Origin: Oceanospirillum linum
GTDB taxonomy: Bacteria > Pseudomonadota > Gammaproteobacteria > Pseudomonadales > Halomonadaceae
Direction: 5' to 3'
Assembly: GCF_900182785.1 (NCBI RefSeq)
Contig: NZ_FXTS01000002.1
Coordinates: 248,001-312,000 of the forward strand
DNA length: 64,000 nt
Shown here: positions 51,549-60,662 of the stretch, piece by piece
Numbering within the stretch: position 1 is the stretch's first letter
Layout of the letters: each line of letters starts with the position of its first letter
The notes under the pieces: generated by a model
Seen by the model: only the letters and a program-made list of their open reading frames with translations
The model's database searches: none
Told to the model about the DNA's origin: nothing
Program-made: the position numbers and the translations under genes

Positions 51549-52388
51549 ATGACTCAGCAAGCAAACACTCCAGTGTCTGATCCGCATCCTGAAGGCTTTA
51601 CCCATATCAATGCTAAGGGTGAGGCCAGTATGGTGGATGTGACCGAAAAAGCGGTTACTGCCCGGGAAGCCGTTGCGGAGGCCTATGTCGAAATGCAGCC
51701 GGAAACGCTGCGCATGATCGTTTCCGGTGAACACAAAAAAGGCGATGTGCTGGCGGTTGCCCGTATAGCCGGTATTCAGGCGGCAAAGAAGACCGCGGAT
51801 CTGATTCCGCTTTGCCATCCGCTGATGCTGACCAAGGTTAAGGTTGAATTGACTCCAGAGCCTGAGCATAACCGTATCCGCATCGAAAGCCTCTGTAAGC
51901 TCGCCGGTCAAACCGGTGTCGAGATGGAAGCGCTGACGGCGGCTTCGGTGGCGGCATTAACGCTTTATGATATGTGTAAAGCCGTGGATAAAACTATGGT
52001 GATATCCGGTACCAAGGTGCTGGAGAAGAAGGGCGGTAAGTCCGGGAACTGGCAGATGGCCAGTGATTCTTCCGGTGCTCAGGTGGTATCCGTGTCCGGT
52101 TCGCAAGCTGCATCTCCGTCTGCTGTAGGTGGGGGTGTTGTTAAGGTACGCTTCTTTGCCGGATTGCGGGAGACACTGGGCTGTGAACAGCTCCCGCTGT
52201 CGTTGAATGCAGAAGCAGTAACCCTTGCGGATGTTAAAGCGTTGCTGATCACGTCTCACCCCGATTGGGAGGATGCTTTATCCGCTAAGAATCTGCTGAT
52301 GTCGGTAAACCAGCAGATGGCCAAAGCATCGGCTCTGGTAACAGTGGGTGATGAAGTGGCCTTTTTCCCGCCGGTGACAGGGGGGTAA
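51549..52388 (+). CDS. MoaC-MoaD fusion protein (cPMP synthase plus sulfur carrier)
   Basis: A 279-residue fusion. Residues 1-175 form MoaC: SMVDVTEKAVTAREAVAEAYVEM and LIPLCHPLMLTKVKVEL with MEALTAASVAALTLYDMCKAVDK. A short alanine/serine-rich linker (about 180-195) leads to MoaD, a ubiquitin-like fold (VKVRFFAGLRETLGCEQLPL) that ends in the required FFPPVTGG. The terminal Gly-Gly must be adenylated and thiocarboxylated, then inserted into MoaE. Both activities in molybdopterin synthesis are thus in one chain. MoaE gene is only four bases downstream. Confidence 0.93.
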   Translation: MTQQANTPVSDPHPEGFTHINAKGEASMVDVTEKAVTAREAVAEAYVEMQPETLRMIVSGEHKKGDVLAVARIAGIQAAKKTADLIPLCHPLMLTKVKVELTPEPEHNRIRIESLCKLAGQTGVEMEALTAASVAALTLYDMCKAVDKTMVISGTKVLEKKGGKSGNWQMASDSSGAQVVSVSGSQAASPSAVGGGVVKVRFFAGLRETLGCEQLPLSLNAEAVTLADVKALLITSHPDWEDALSAKNLLMSVNQQMAKASALVTVGDEVAFFPPVTGG

Positions 52389-52392
52389 GCGG

Positions 52393-52866
52393 ATGAGCTG
52401 TCAGATTCAGATCAGTGTTCAGGAGGCGGAGTTTGACCTTGGGGCGGTTAACCGGGCGATATCTGCTGACCGTACCGATATCGGGGCTATTGTGACCTTC
52501 AGTGGTCTGGTGCGGGACTTTAATGAAAAACCGGATGTACTGGCGCTGACTCTGGAGCATTATCCGGGCATGACAGAGCAGGCGTTGGCGGAGATTGCTG
52601 CAGAGGCTGCAGAGCGCTGGCCATTGCAGGCTATTCATGTGGTTCACCGGGTTGGCCGATTGACACCGGGAGACCCTATTGTGTTGGTCGCTGTGGCATC
52701 AGCACACCGTCAGGCGGCCTTTGATGGCTGTAGCTTTATTATGGACTTTCTGAAAACCCGAGCCCCTTTCTGGAAAAAAGAAAATACGCGGCAAGGTGAC
52801 TATTGGGTCTCGGCCCGTTCATCGGATGCGACTGCTGCTGAACGTTGGCAGGAGGGTGAGATATGA
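52393..52866 (+). CDS. moaE: Molybdopterin synthase catalytic subunit MoaE
   Basis: A 157-residue subunit that, with thiocarboxylated MoaD, turns cPMP into molybdopterin. Features include DIGAIVTFSGLVRDFN (residue 33), LTLEHYPGMTEQALAEIA, IHVVHRVGRLTPGDPIVLVAV and the catalytic lysine region FLKTRAPFWKKE near residue 118. It overlaps moaA by four bases and follows the moaC-moaD fusion by five, so these three genes share one message. Confidence 0.94.
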   Translation: MSCQIQISVQEAEFDLGAVNRAISADRTDIGAIVTFSGLVRDFNEKPDVLALTLEHYPGMTEQALAEIAAEAAERWPLQAIHVVHRVGRLTPGDPIVLVAVASAHRQAAFDGCSFIMDFLKTRAPFWKKENTRQGDYWVSARSSDATAAERWQEGEI

Positions 52867-53873
52867 GCACCGTTGAGACTCCGGTTACTCCCCTGATTGA
52901 TGGTTTTGGTCGTCAGGTGACCTATGTCCGGTTGTCGGTAACAGACCGCTGCGACTTCCGCTGTGTGTACTGCATGGAGGAGGATATGATCTTTCTGCCC
53001 CGTGAAAAAGTGCTGACACTGGAAGAGATAGCACTGATTGCAGATGCTTTTGCGCAGCTTGGGGTGAATAAAATTCGCCTCACCGGTGGTGAGCCCCTTG
53101 TGCGGCGGAATGTGATGGAATTGATCCATCATATTGGTGATCTTGAGCAGATTACAGATTTTGCCATGACCTCTAACGGCTCACAGTTAGGTCGAATGGC
53201 TGGTGATCTTAAAGCTGCAGGCCTTAAGCGGCTGAATATATCCCTGGATTCCCTCGATCCGGTGCTGTTTCATCAGTTGACCCGTAAGGGGGATCTGAAT
53301 CAGGTTGTCGCGGGTATTGATGCGGCTGTAGCAGCGGGCTTTAAGGGTATTAAACTGAATGCTGTGATTCTGAAAGGTCGCAATGATCATGAAATTCTTG
53401 ATCTGCTGGAGTTTGCGATAGCGCGGGATATCGATATCAGTTATATCGAGGAGATGCCCTTGGGGGAGATCTCTGAACATCAGCGTGACGAGACCTACTG
53501 CTCAAGTGATGAGGTTCGGGAGACGATTGCCGCCCGTTATGAGCTGTTACCGACCACAGAGAAAACCGATGGACCGTCCCGTTATTTCCGTATTCCTGGT
53601 CTTAAAACCAAGGTAGGTTTTATCTCGCCCTATAGCCATAACTTCTGCAGCAGCTGCAATCGGGTTCGTGTCACTGCAGAAGGGCGTCTTCTGCTCTGTT
53701 TGGGTAACGAACATTCGGTTGATCTCAGGGCGATTATCCGGGCAAATCCGGGTGATATTGAGCCGCTGAAACAGGCGATCCGTGACAGTATGGCGATTAA
53801 GCCTGAGCGACATCATTTTACAACAGATGGTGATGTTCAGGTGGTGCGCTTTATGAACATGACCGGTGGTTAA
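52863..53873 (+). CDS. moaA: GTP 3',8-cyclase MoaA
   Basis: A 336-residue radical SAM enzyme that makes the first intermediate of molybdopterin from GTP together with MoaC. The N-terminal C-x3-C-x2-C (DRCDFRCVYCMEEDM, residue 32) binds the SAM cluster. The second cluster is at FCSSCNRVRVTAEGRLLLCLG (residue 256). GGEPLVRRNV and the C-terminal NMTGG are canonical. The stop lies six bases from the convergent gene on the minus strand, with no obvious terminator. Confidence 0.96.
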   Translation: MSTVETPVTPLIDGFGRQVTYVRLSVTDRCDFRCVYCMEEDMIFLPREKVLTLEEIALIADAFAQLGVNKIRLTGGEPLVRRNVMELIHHIGDLEQITDFAMTSNGSQLGRMAGDLKAAGLKRLNISLDSLDPVLFHQLTRKGDLNQVVAGIDAAVAAGFKGIKLNAVILKGRNDHEILDLLEFAIARDIDISYIEEMPLGEISEHQRDETYCSSDEVRETIAARYELLPTTEKTDGPSRYFRIPGLKTKVGFISPYSHNFCSSCNRVRVTAEGRLLLCLGNEHSVDLRAIIRANPGDIEPLKQAIRDSMAIKPERHHFTTDGDVQVVRFMNMTGG

Positions 53874-53879
53874 ACTGGG

Positions 53880-55826
53880 TTAATCCCGTAGTCGCCTGGC
53901 CTCAATCAGGGCTTTATACCAGTCCCGTTTGGGGGCGGCTACCACTGGTGGACGTAGGTTCAGGTAACTGACCTTACGTTCCCGCGATGTTGTAAACTGA
54001 CTTAACATATTCAGTCTGCTTTCGCGGGCATGGTAGGTGTCACGCAGGAACGCGATGGCATCTTCTCCAAGCTCAACCTGGTAATGTTTCACCAGTGCCA
54101 GAGCGAGACGCTCAGCGGCCACCGAGAGATCGTGCCTTTTTTCATTAGCCATAGCACGCCCCATGGCGGTTTTGGTGGCAGCACTCATTCCTGGCTCAAT
54201 ATCATTCATATAGATAGCATTCGTACTGTAAATCGCGCGCTGTATCTCCGGTCGGCTCAATAAAATATGTGGCTCCAGAGCCAGCGCAATTTCGATGGCC
54301 AGTTGCTTGGCTATTTCAGGGGTAATGTGATCTTCGGGCAGCAGAGAGCGCTCTACACGACCTCGGAGGGTTTTGTTACGGGCGAGGTTCTGATCTTCCG
54401 GGGTGAGCTTATGCTTGACCAGAAAGTCATTTAATCGGGCGCAGACTTCACTGATGGCTTCTTCATCCAGATAGATAGACTTTTCAGTGACGGTCAGACC
54501 CCGATGGCCAGAGCCGATCTGGAGCTTGGTATCGCTGACAGAGAACGTATCAACGAACTTTTCCCAGCGTTGGGATGCTTTCAGCAGCTGGACGTGCATG
54601 CGTCCGATATGCTCATAAGCCCGGCGAATTTCTTTCCAGAGATTGAGTGCTTCACCCAGTTGCCGTGCCTGTTCGCGAATCCACTCTTTATCAGCATCGG
54701 CGCGTTTTCTTTTGGCTTGTCTGCAGTATTCTGACAGGCGGCTGGCGCATTCATCCATATAGCGTTCGGTATTTTCCACCAGAATGTCGGCAGACTGGTT
54801 GATCTGCAGCTGTTCGATCTCTTCCTCTTCACTGGTGCGCTGAAGCAGGTATTGTTGATTAATAAAACTGGCCAGAGCTCTGATACGGCTGAGGCCGGTG
54901 GCCTGGGCAATACGGTATTCACTGCGATTGCGTTCCATCTTATCCAGTGCGGTTGCCAGCTCCCAGCGCCCGCGGTAGGTAAATGTGAGCATAGGGATTT
55001 TCCGGCCACACAGCAGTTCAAAGGCAAGCACGATCATCTCTTCGACATCTTCGTCTGACATCAGAAGATCGTTCTCTTCTTCAATGGCGGCAAAAATACG
55101 CTCAATAAAGTTTTCCTGACGGGGCATACCCACTTTCTGATCCGGGCTATCGCCCTGTAAACGGGTTCTAAGGTAGGGGATAGCGTCGGGTTCAACGGAC
55201 TCTAACTGAACCAGTACGTGGCGAATCAGGAATCGCTGGCTCTCTACCAGGTCATCGATCCGGCGATCCATGCCAACCTGGCGGTAAATTTCGATTTGAC
55301 TGATCAGGCGGGCAAATGCCTTATTCTGAGTAAGATCATAAGTCGCTTGCTTCAGTGATTCCGGGTCGAGGTCCGCTTTCTGCAGTAGAAGCTTGGCAAC
55401 GTAGCGCTGGCGCTGCTCCGGGTCATGCTGATGGGTGTGAAGATCCAGGACCTGCCAGCGGAGTTCCGGTAGCTGCTCTAATACCAGGGAGACTCTGCGC
55501 TTTTCCTCTTCCAGTTTCGGCACCCGGGTTAAGCGATAAACGACCTGAGCAACAATACCTGCTACACCTGTGATAATGGTGTAGATGATAAAGAACATCA
55601 GGTTTTCCTGGGTAGGGGCTTTGTTATAACCGAGCACATAGCTAAGTTGTGCGGCCAGGAGGGTAACAGGCCCTGCAGTCCAGGCCAGAGAGAGAAGCGA
55701 TAAACCCCAGGGCATGGTGGTTACGGCTTCACTGATCTGACGGATATGAGCGAAGCCTTCACGCTGAATAGAGACTTTAGTGGTCGTACTATCTGACTTT
55801 TTCCGGCTGAAGAAACCCATAACCAT
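53880..55826 (-). CDS. Large membrane protein of unknown function
   Basis: About 648 residues from the ATG at 55826, which is preferred because the frame upstream overlaps the binding protein gene. Two membrane helices lie at residues about 38-58 and 74-94 (WTAGPVTLLAAQLSYVLG and FFIIYTIITGVAGIVAQVVY). After a charged EEEKRRVS coiled coil comes a long helical cytoplasmic part with no motif I recognise. ENDLLMSDEDVEEMIVLAFELLC and RSRIRALASFINQQYLLQR (described) show an all-helical pattern. It is the last gene of the kinase, regulator, binding protein run, 77 bases after the binding protein stop. A role as output or partner of that system is only inference. Confidence 0.65.
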   Translation of the reverse strand: MVMGFFSRKKSDSTTTKVSIQREGFAHIRQISEAVTTMPWGLSLLSLAWTAGPVTLLAAQLSYVLGYNKAPTQENLMFFIIYTIITGVAGIVAQVVYRLTRVPKLEEEKRRVSLVLEQLPELRWQVLDLHTHQHDPEQRQRYVAKLLLQKADLDPESLKQATYDLTQNKAFARLISQIEIYRQVGMDRRIDDLVESQRFLIRHVLVQLESVEPDAIPYLRTRLQGDSPDQKVGMPRQENFIERIFAAIEEENDLLMSDEDVEEMIVLAFELLCGRKIPMLTFTYRGRWELATALDKMERNRSEYRIAQATGLSRIRALASFINQQYLLQRTSEEEEIEQLQINQSADILVENTERYMDECASRLSEYCRQAKRKRADADKEWIREQARQLGEALNLWKEIRRAYEHIGRMHVQLLKASQRWEKFVDTFSVSDTKLQIGSGHRGLTVTEKSIYLDEEAISEVCARLNDFLVKHKLTPEDQNLARNKTLRGRVERSLLPEDHITPEIAKQLAIEIALALEPHILLSRPEIQRAIYSTNAIYMNDIEPGMSAATKTAMGRAMANEKRHDLSVAAERLALALVKHYQVELGEDAIAFLRDTYHARESRLNMLSQFTTSRERKVSYLNLRPPVVAAPKRDWYKALIEARRLRD

Positions 55827-55902
55827 ATTCCAGTTTTTACCGTAAAAACAACAGTCTAAGGATGGGGTGCCACAAACGCAAACCTGTGTGCATGCTTTTC
55901 GG

Positions 55903-57123
55903 CTATGGCACGTGGCGTTGTTCAAACAGATAACGATTTTTTTGATCGCTTTGCTGCGGTTGGTCAGAGATCAGGCTCAAAGAGGAGAAATCGATATTGG
56001 AAAAATCAGTGTCTGGTTTTACCCAGAGAATCCCTTCCGGAGTGGGCTGAGGGACTTTGAAAGAGTGCCTGCCGGATTGCAATGGTATTGCTAAGCGACG
56101 GTATTTATGAGAACTATCGTGCAAAATATCGTGCAGGTAAACCAGTCCCCAGGCTGCTGACAGTGCGTGTCCGCCATAGCTGTTAAGCAGCTCCCCTGTT
56201 TTAATTTTTTCCTGGGCTTCCGGCAGAAGGTCAAAGCCGGTAATCAGGACATCCTTTCCGGGAATTAATCCGGTTTCTTTTACAGCCTCTGCCGCGCTAA
56301 GTGCCATGGCATCATTGGCGGCCCAGATAGCCCGTACACCAGGGTAACGCCTGTGGGCTGTAAGGGTTGCATGACGCGCATGCCGTGTATCATAGCGTGT
56401 TCGGAAAATTTGCCGGATCTCTACCTGCTTGCTGTAGGTCATTAATGCATCAAACATTCCCAGCAGCCGTTGCGCGTTAGCTCTTGATGCTGTCCGGCCC
56501 TCCAGAACGATTATTGGCAGAGGGCGTTGGTCCGGGAACATTGTCAGAGCCTGATTAAGTAGCTCCTGGGTTAGCTGGCGACTGGCTTCATAGTTACCTG
56601 CATCGATTTGGCCTACCCAGTACCGATAAAACTGACCCGGAAGCCCCATGTTATCTTTTGGAGCAAAGCCGTTGTCGTAAACAATACTGTAGACCTGGTG
56701 CTGTTCAAGCAGCTCCAGAATAGCTTTCCCTGTATTTTTGATATTGGGGAAAAGTACCGCATTGGGTTTATGGCTGGAATTCACCAGAGCAGAAAGAACA
56801 CGGACGGGGCGCAATGGGTTGTTGTTGATAGCAATAATCTGCAGTTCCAGATTAAGGTCGCGGGCTGCTTTTTCTGCTGATGCCCTGACCTGTGACCAAA
56901 AGGGGTTCTCTGATTTATTGACCAGCACAACAATCCGGTAGGTGGTGTGGTGATGTTCTTGTGCTGGAATATCAGCGGAATTACTTCTGTCTGCCGGTGT
57001 CAATTCCAAGGCGGAGGCCAGACTGCTGATGGGCAGTGACAGCAATATAAGGCAACAGGCAAAGCTCCTGCAGGCCTTTAAAAAAAGTACCTGTATCAGG
57101 TAGGCAGGGTTTATTAGAGGCAT
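55903..57123 (-). CDS. Periplasmic binding protein of sugar type (LsrB-like), probable sensor partner
   Basis: A 406-residue protein with a signal peptide (FACCLILLSLPISSLASA) and a family 1 sugar-binding fold: TYRIVVLVNKSENPFWSQVRASAEKAARDLN, PNAVLFPNIKNTGKAILELLEQ, PIIVLEGRTASRANAQRLLGMFDAL and AIWAANDAMALSAAEAV with KDVLITGFDLL (described in pieces). No ABC permease or ATPase lies nearby. A histidine kinase and regulator lie directly upstream in the same direction, so it may present a ligand to the kinase. The ATG at 57123 is preferred over GTG at 57138. Confidence 0.8.
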   Translation of the reverse strand: MPLINPAYLIQVLFLKACRSFACCLILLSLPISSLASALELTPADRSNSADIPAQEHHHTTYRIVVLVNKSENPFWSQVRASAEKAARDLNLELQIIAINNNPLRPVRVLSALVNSSHKPNAVLFPNIKNTGKAILELLEQHQVYSIVYDNGFAPKDNMGLPGQFYRYWVGQIDAGNYEASRQLTQELLNQALTMFPDQRPLPIIVLEGRTASRANAQRLLGMFDALMTYSKQVEIRQIFRTRYDTRHARHATLTAHRRYPGVRAIWAANDAMALSAAEAVKETGLIPGKDVLITGFDLLPEAQEKIKTGELLNSYGGHALSAAWGLVYLHDILHDSSHKYRRLAIPLQSGRHSFKVPQPTPEGILWVKPDTDFSNIDFSSLSLISDQPQQSDQKNRYLFEQRHVP

Positions 57124-57143
57124 ATTTTTCCGGGCCACGGGCT

Positions 57144-57773
57144 CTATATTTTACAGGATTTCTGGTAGGTCAGGTGAAGCCTGACCAGCTCGGGAAGTGA
57201 ATTAACTGCCGTTTTGCGCATAATATTACTGCGATGATACTCAACGGTTTTGACGGTAATATTCAGCTCGCGGGCAACCTCTTTGTTTGCACACCCTTTG
57301 ACCAGCAGCTCCAGGATCTGATATTCGCGTTTTGTCAGTGACTCCAGAGCTTTATGACTCTCCTGTTCGATCTGTAAAGCACTCTTTGTTTCACGGAACT
57401 TCTTTAAAGCCGACTCTACTTTAAAGATTAACTGGCTGTGGTCGATGGGTTTTTCCAGAAAATCGAATGCACCCAGTTGAATGGCTCTCACCGCCATAGG
57501 AACAGTTGCGTGACCGGTAATAAAAATAACCGGCGCAATCACATCCAGTGATTCCAGTTGCTGGAAAAGCTCAATGCCGCTCATTCCCTGCATCCTGACA
57601 TCGAGAAGGAGGCAACAGGGTTCAGAGGTTTTGGCCTCCATGCTGTGTAAAAAGTTCTCGCCGGATGAGTGAGTAATGGCATCATAGCCATAGGATTCCA
57701 GTAACATCTGAAGTGAAGCGGCAACAGACTCAGTATCGTCAATAATATGGATTTTTTGTGGTAGTGCCTGCAA
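57144..57773 (-). CDS. LuxR/FixJ-type response regulator
   Basis: A 209-residue regulator: receiver domain (IHIIDDTESVAASLQML, phosphoacceptor in CCLLLDVRMQGMSGIELF) and a C-terminal LuxR-type HTH (LTKREYQILELLVKGCANKEVARELNITVKTVEYHRSNIM, described). The FixJ subfamily lacks long linkers, as here. It lies 29 bases after the kinase gene and 20 before the binding protein gene (21 to its ATG). Confidence 0.92.
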   Translation of the reverse strand: MQALPQKIHIIDDTESVAASLQMLLESYGYDAITHSSGENFLHSMEAKTSEPCCLLLDVRMQGMSGIELFQQLESLDVIAPVIFITGHATVPMAVRAIQLGAFDFLEKPIDHSQLIFKVESALKKFRETKSALQIEQESHKALESLTKREYQILELLVKGCANKEVARELNITVKTVEYHRSNIMRKTAVNSLPELVRLHLTYQKSCKI

Positions 57774-57802
57774 GTGGATATCTCCCTGAAAGTAGCCAGT
57801 GT

Positions 57803-59722
57803 TTATGATGGGTTCAGTGGATCAGCTTCAGATTCTGAGGGTTCAGTTTTCAGTATTGCGGTCTTTTTATCTGTTATATCGATATGGTCAGGCAGGCGCA
57901 AAGTAAACTCAGCGCCACAGGGGGTGAGGTTGCGGGCTGTAATTGAACCATGATGCATTTCCGCAATACTACGACAAATAGCAAGTCCCATACCCAGTCC
58001 CTTTTCTTTGGTGCTGAAATGAGCGGTGAACACCCGCTCTATATTTTCGATACCAGGCCCGTTATCTCTGATCTGAATCACATAATTGTGATCTTCACGG
58101 TCCAGTGAAATGTTGATCTCCCTGGGATCTGCAGTGCTTTCAGCGAGTGCTTCTATAGCGTTTGAAAGCGTATTAATCATGATCTGTTTGAACTGAACTT
58201 CGTTAGCAACAGCGGTCGCTTTTTCCAGCTCAGAGTGGAAGCTAAGGGTAATGTTATGCTTATCTGCCCTATGCTGACACAGGGCCTGGCTCTCTTCGAG
58301 TGCCTGAATAAGATTCAGTGGTTGCTGCGGGTAGTCATTACGGCCAAGCTGAGTCCTGGCCTGCTGTACAATCTGGGATGCAATATCGGCTTGCTGCATT
58401 AACTGCTCAAGGCTTTGGTGAAGCTTGTCCTGATTGATCTGTCCCGATCTGCTGAAGTTGATCGCAGACAGAGCATAATTCTGAATAGCGGCAAGTGGTT
58501 GATTGATCTCGTGGGCAATGGTTGTTGCCATTTCAGCAATAGCCATCTGATTTTGACGGAAGTTCATCAACTCATTGGCTTCTTTTTCCAGTTTTTCAGC
58601 CCGTATTTTATCACTTACATCCCTTAGCGTGACGTAATAAATCCCTTGTTTCTCAAACATGACCACATTGAAATGTAACTCTATCTGAAGATTCGCTTTC
58701 TGTAAGGAGGGGGGGAGCGTGTTGCTGTTAAGCAGATAGCGACCATGCTCCAGAGGTTTAGATCCGAACATAGCTTCAAAATCCTGCTTAATAAGCTGAT
58801 CAAGCGCCCGGTCCAGAATACTCATGGCTGCCAGGTTTGCATCGATGATGCGAAAGCGTTCTTCCTCTTCCAGGCGGAAGCTTTCCACAATAAGAAGCGC
58901 GTCTACATTCCGGTGGAAGAGTGCCCGATATCGTTTTTGGCTATTCTGAAGCATATTGGTCAGCATACGGGCGGATTCCCGGCTCTCAGCGACCTCATTC
59001 GTACGTTCAATAAGCTTTGCGTGTGCTTCCTGCTGGCGGTTGTGGTAGCGGAAGTTATTTTCCTGGAGCTGATTATAGGCACCGATCAGCTCCTTAATCT
59101 CTCCGGGGTCGCTGCGCCTTGGGTCTATCCGGCGCAGGTTATCCGGTCGGGAGTCAGATATTTTCCTGATAAGATAGCTGAGTCTGCGCTGAACTTTCTG
59201 ATGCAGGAATAAAGTCAGTGCCAGCAAAGGGAAAACAAACTTGAGAATGCCAAGGGCGATAATAGTGGCGAGGGCTTCGGTTCGGCCTTCCAGCAGTATC
59301 TGAGGGTTATATTGAATATTAATATTGCCCAGTAGTAGGCTCTGCCCGCTATTGTTTGTGTAGCTCAATGACCTGGATACCGCTATAGAAGGGAGCTGCA
59401 TGTTTTCGCTGTTTCTGCTTCGCAGATAAACCCGTGAGAACTGGTCCGAAATCATCAGATAATCGACATTGGATTCTTGGAAAAGACTGTCGCCAACCAG
59501 GCTGATGGTTTCTGCATCAGCATCATAAAGTGCTTTGGAAAGAATCGGTACAATCAACTTTATTTGTTTGTCCGCGTGGGCCTGCATGCTGGTTGCACTG
59601 AGTTGATAGTAAAGGTACAGCTGCAGAGCTGAAAGAAGAGCGACCACAAGTAAGGCTGGTAGGACGATCGACCTAACTAGCTGATTTGTAAAAGATATTT
59701 TTTTGGGCTCTTCCATTTTCAT
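57803..59722 (-). CDS. Sensor histidine kinase with PAS domain
   Basis: A 639-residue membrane kinase. Membrane helices at about residues 12-35 and 155-175 flank a periplasmic domain of about 115 residues. Next come a PAS domain (YRALFHRNVDALLIVESFRLEEEERFRIIDANLAAM, described), a phosphoacceptor domain MAIAEMATTIAHEINQPLAAIQNY, and an HATPase with IQIRDNGPGIEN and GLGMGLAICRSIAEMH. First gene of the system with the FixJ-type regulator, binding protein and membrane protein. The domain order follows that of FixL-like kinases, but no haem PAS is evident. Confidence 0.9.
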   Translation of the reverse strand: MKMEEPKKISFTNQLVRSIVLPALLVVALLSALQLYLYYQLSATSMQAHADKQIKLIVPILSKALYDADAETISLVGDSLFQESNVDYLMISDQFSRVYLRSRNSENMQLPSIAVSRSLSYTNNSGQSLLLGNINIQYNPQILLEGRTEALATIIALGILKFVFPLLALTLFLHQKVQRRLSYLIRKISDSRPDNLRRIDPRRSDPGEIKELIGAYNQLQENNFRYHNRQQEAHAKLIERTNEVAESRESARMLTNMLQNSQKRYRALFHRNVDALLIVESFRLEEEERFRIIDANLAAMSILDRALDQLIKQDFEAMFGSKPLEHGRYLLNSNTLPPSLQKANLQIELHFNVVMFEKQGIYYVTLRDVSDKIRAEKLEKEANELMNFRQNQMAIAEMATTIAHEINQPLAAIQNYALSAINFSRSGQINQDKLHQSLEQLMQQADIASQIVQQARTQLGRNDYPQQPLNLIQALEESQALCQHRADKHNITLSFHSELEKATAVANEVQFKQIMINTLSNAIEALAESTADPREINISLDREDHNYVIQIRDNGPGIENIERVFTAHFSTKEKGLGMGLAICRSIAEMHHGSITARNLTPCGAEFTLRLPDHIDITDKKTAILKTEPSESEADPLNPS

Positions 59723-59950
59723 ATCCAGTTCGCAGTATGATTTTAGTATACCTTTGACAGCCGTATTATACCCTAGGGAAAACCCTGAAAGAGAACAGTA
59801 GTGAACCCAGTAGCCTTGTTACAGGCTTTAACTCAGTATTACAAAAGAACACGCTTTGGCTTGATACCAAATACTATTTTTCATGGCATTTGTTCTGACT
59901 CCCATCACAACAAAAAGAACAATGTGATGCGCCATTAAAGAGGTCTGGTT

Positions 59951-60541
59951 ATGACAATTGAAACCCGTGCTCCGGTTTTTACTCCAATGGATTCGTCGAA
60001 ATGGGCTTTGACGGGTATATCAGACCATTATGACGCACTAACCGGTTTACTTTGTCGTTCTGTATTGGACAGTGATATCAGGGCACCGGCGTTATCCGGC
60101 CGTGAGCTGGTGATTGTGATGGTTGAACTTGATCAGTTTTCGCGCTTTAACCGGGAGCATGGGCGGGCTATTGGTGACTTTGTTCTGGCGATGACGGCAA
60201 ACCGCCTGACCGGTATCCGTCAGCGTTGGGATAGTCGATGCTATCGCTATGATGGTGACTGCTTTGTGCAGTTATTATTGACCGACGCTCCTGTTGATGG
60301 CGAAAGTCTGAAGACTCTCTCTCTGGATATTCAGCAAGCCCTTAAGCCTGGTATTCATCTGGCGGATCAATTAATTGAGCTAACCTGCACGGTTACAGCT
60401 GCCATTACGATGGGGAGTGCCCCATTGAGTCAGGTTCTGGCTGAGGCTCAGCGCTACAGTAACAGTATGAAATACCAGGGGGTGGGGCAGCTTCATATCC
60501 TTAACTTTGACCAGGAGTTGAAGGCAAAAGCTTGCGGATAG
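59951..60541 (+). CDS. Degenerate GGDEF-domain protein
   Basis: A 196-residue protein whose fold follows a diguanylate cyclase: YDALTGLLCRSVLD (residue 31), IVMVELDQFSRFNREHGRAIGDFVLAMTANRL (described), and then YRYDGDCFVQLLL where GGDEF would stand. YDGDCF lacks the two glycines and the Glu needed for catalysis, and the I-site RxxD is not seen. It is therefore unlikely to make c-di-GMP but may bind a nucleotide or act in regulation. No signal or transmembrane segment. Transcribed alone. Confidence 0.8.
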   Translation: MTIETRAPVFTPMDSSKWALTGISDHYDALTGLLCRSVLDSDIRAPALSGRELVIVMVELDQFSRFNREHGRAIGDFVLAMTANRLTGIRQRWDSRCYRYDGDCFVQLLLTDAPVDGESLKTLSLDIQQALKPGIHLADQLIELTCTVTAAITMGSAPLSQVLAEAQRYSNSMKYQGVGQLHILNFDQELKAKACG

Positions 60542-60590
60542 TTTGTTTTTCAGTGTAGAGCCCATACAGGCCGAATAGGCTATTGCTCTT

Positions 60591-60618
60591 AGGGGACATG
60601 GGATGTCCTCTTTTTTTG
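60591..60618 (+). terminator. Rho-independent terminator after the degenerate GGDEF gene
   Basis: AGGGGACAT and ATGTCCTCT (one mismatch) form a 9-bp stem-loop with an 8-T tail. Confidence 0.8.
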
Positions 60619-60662
60619 TTTTCATGGGCTGTTCTTTCGCATCAGGCCTGGGTCAGTCTTCT

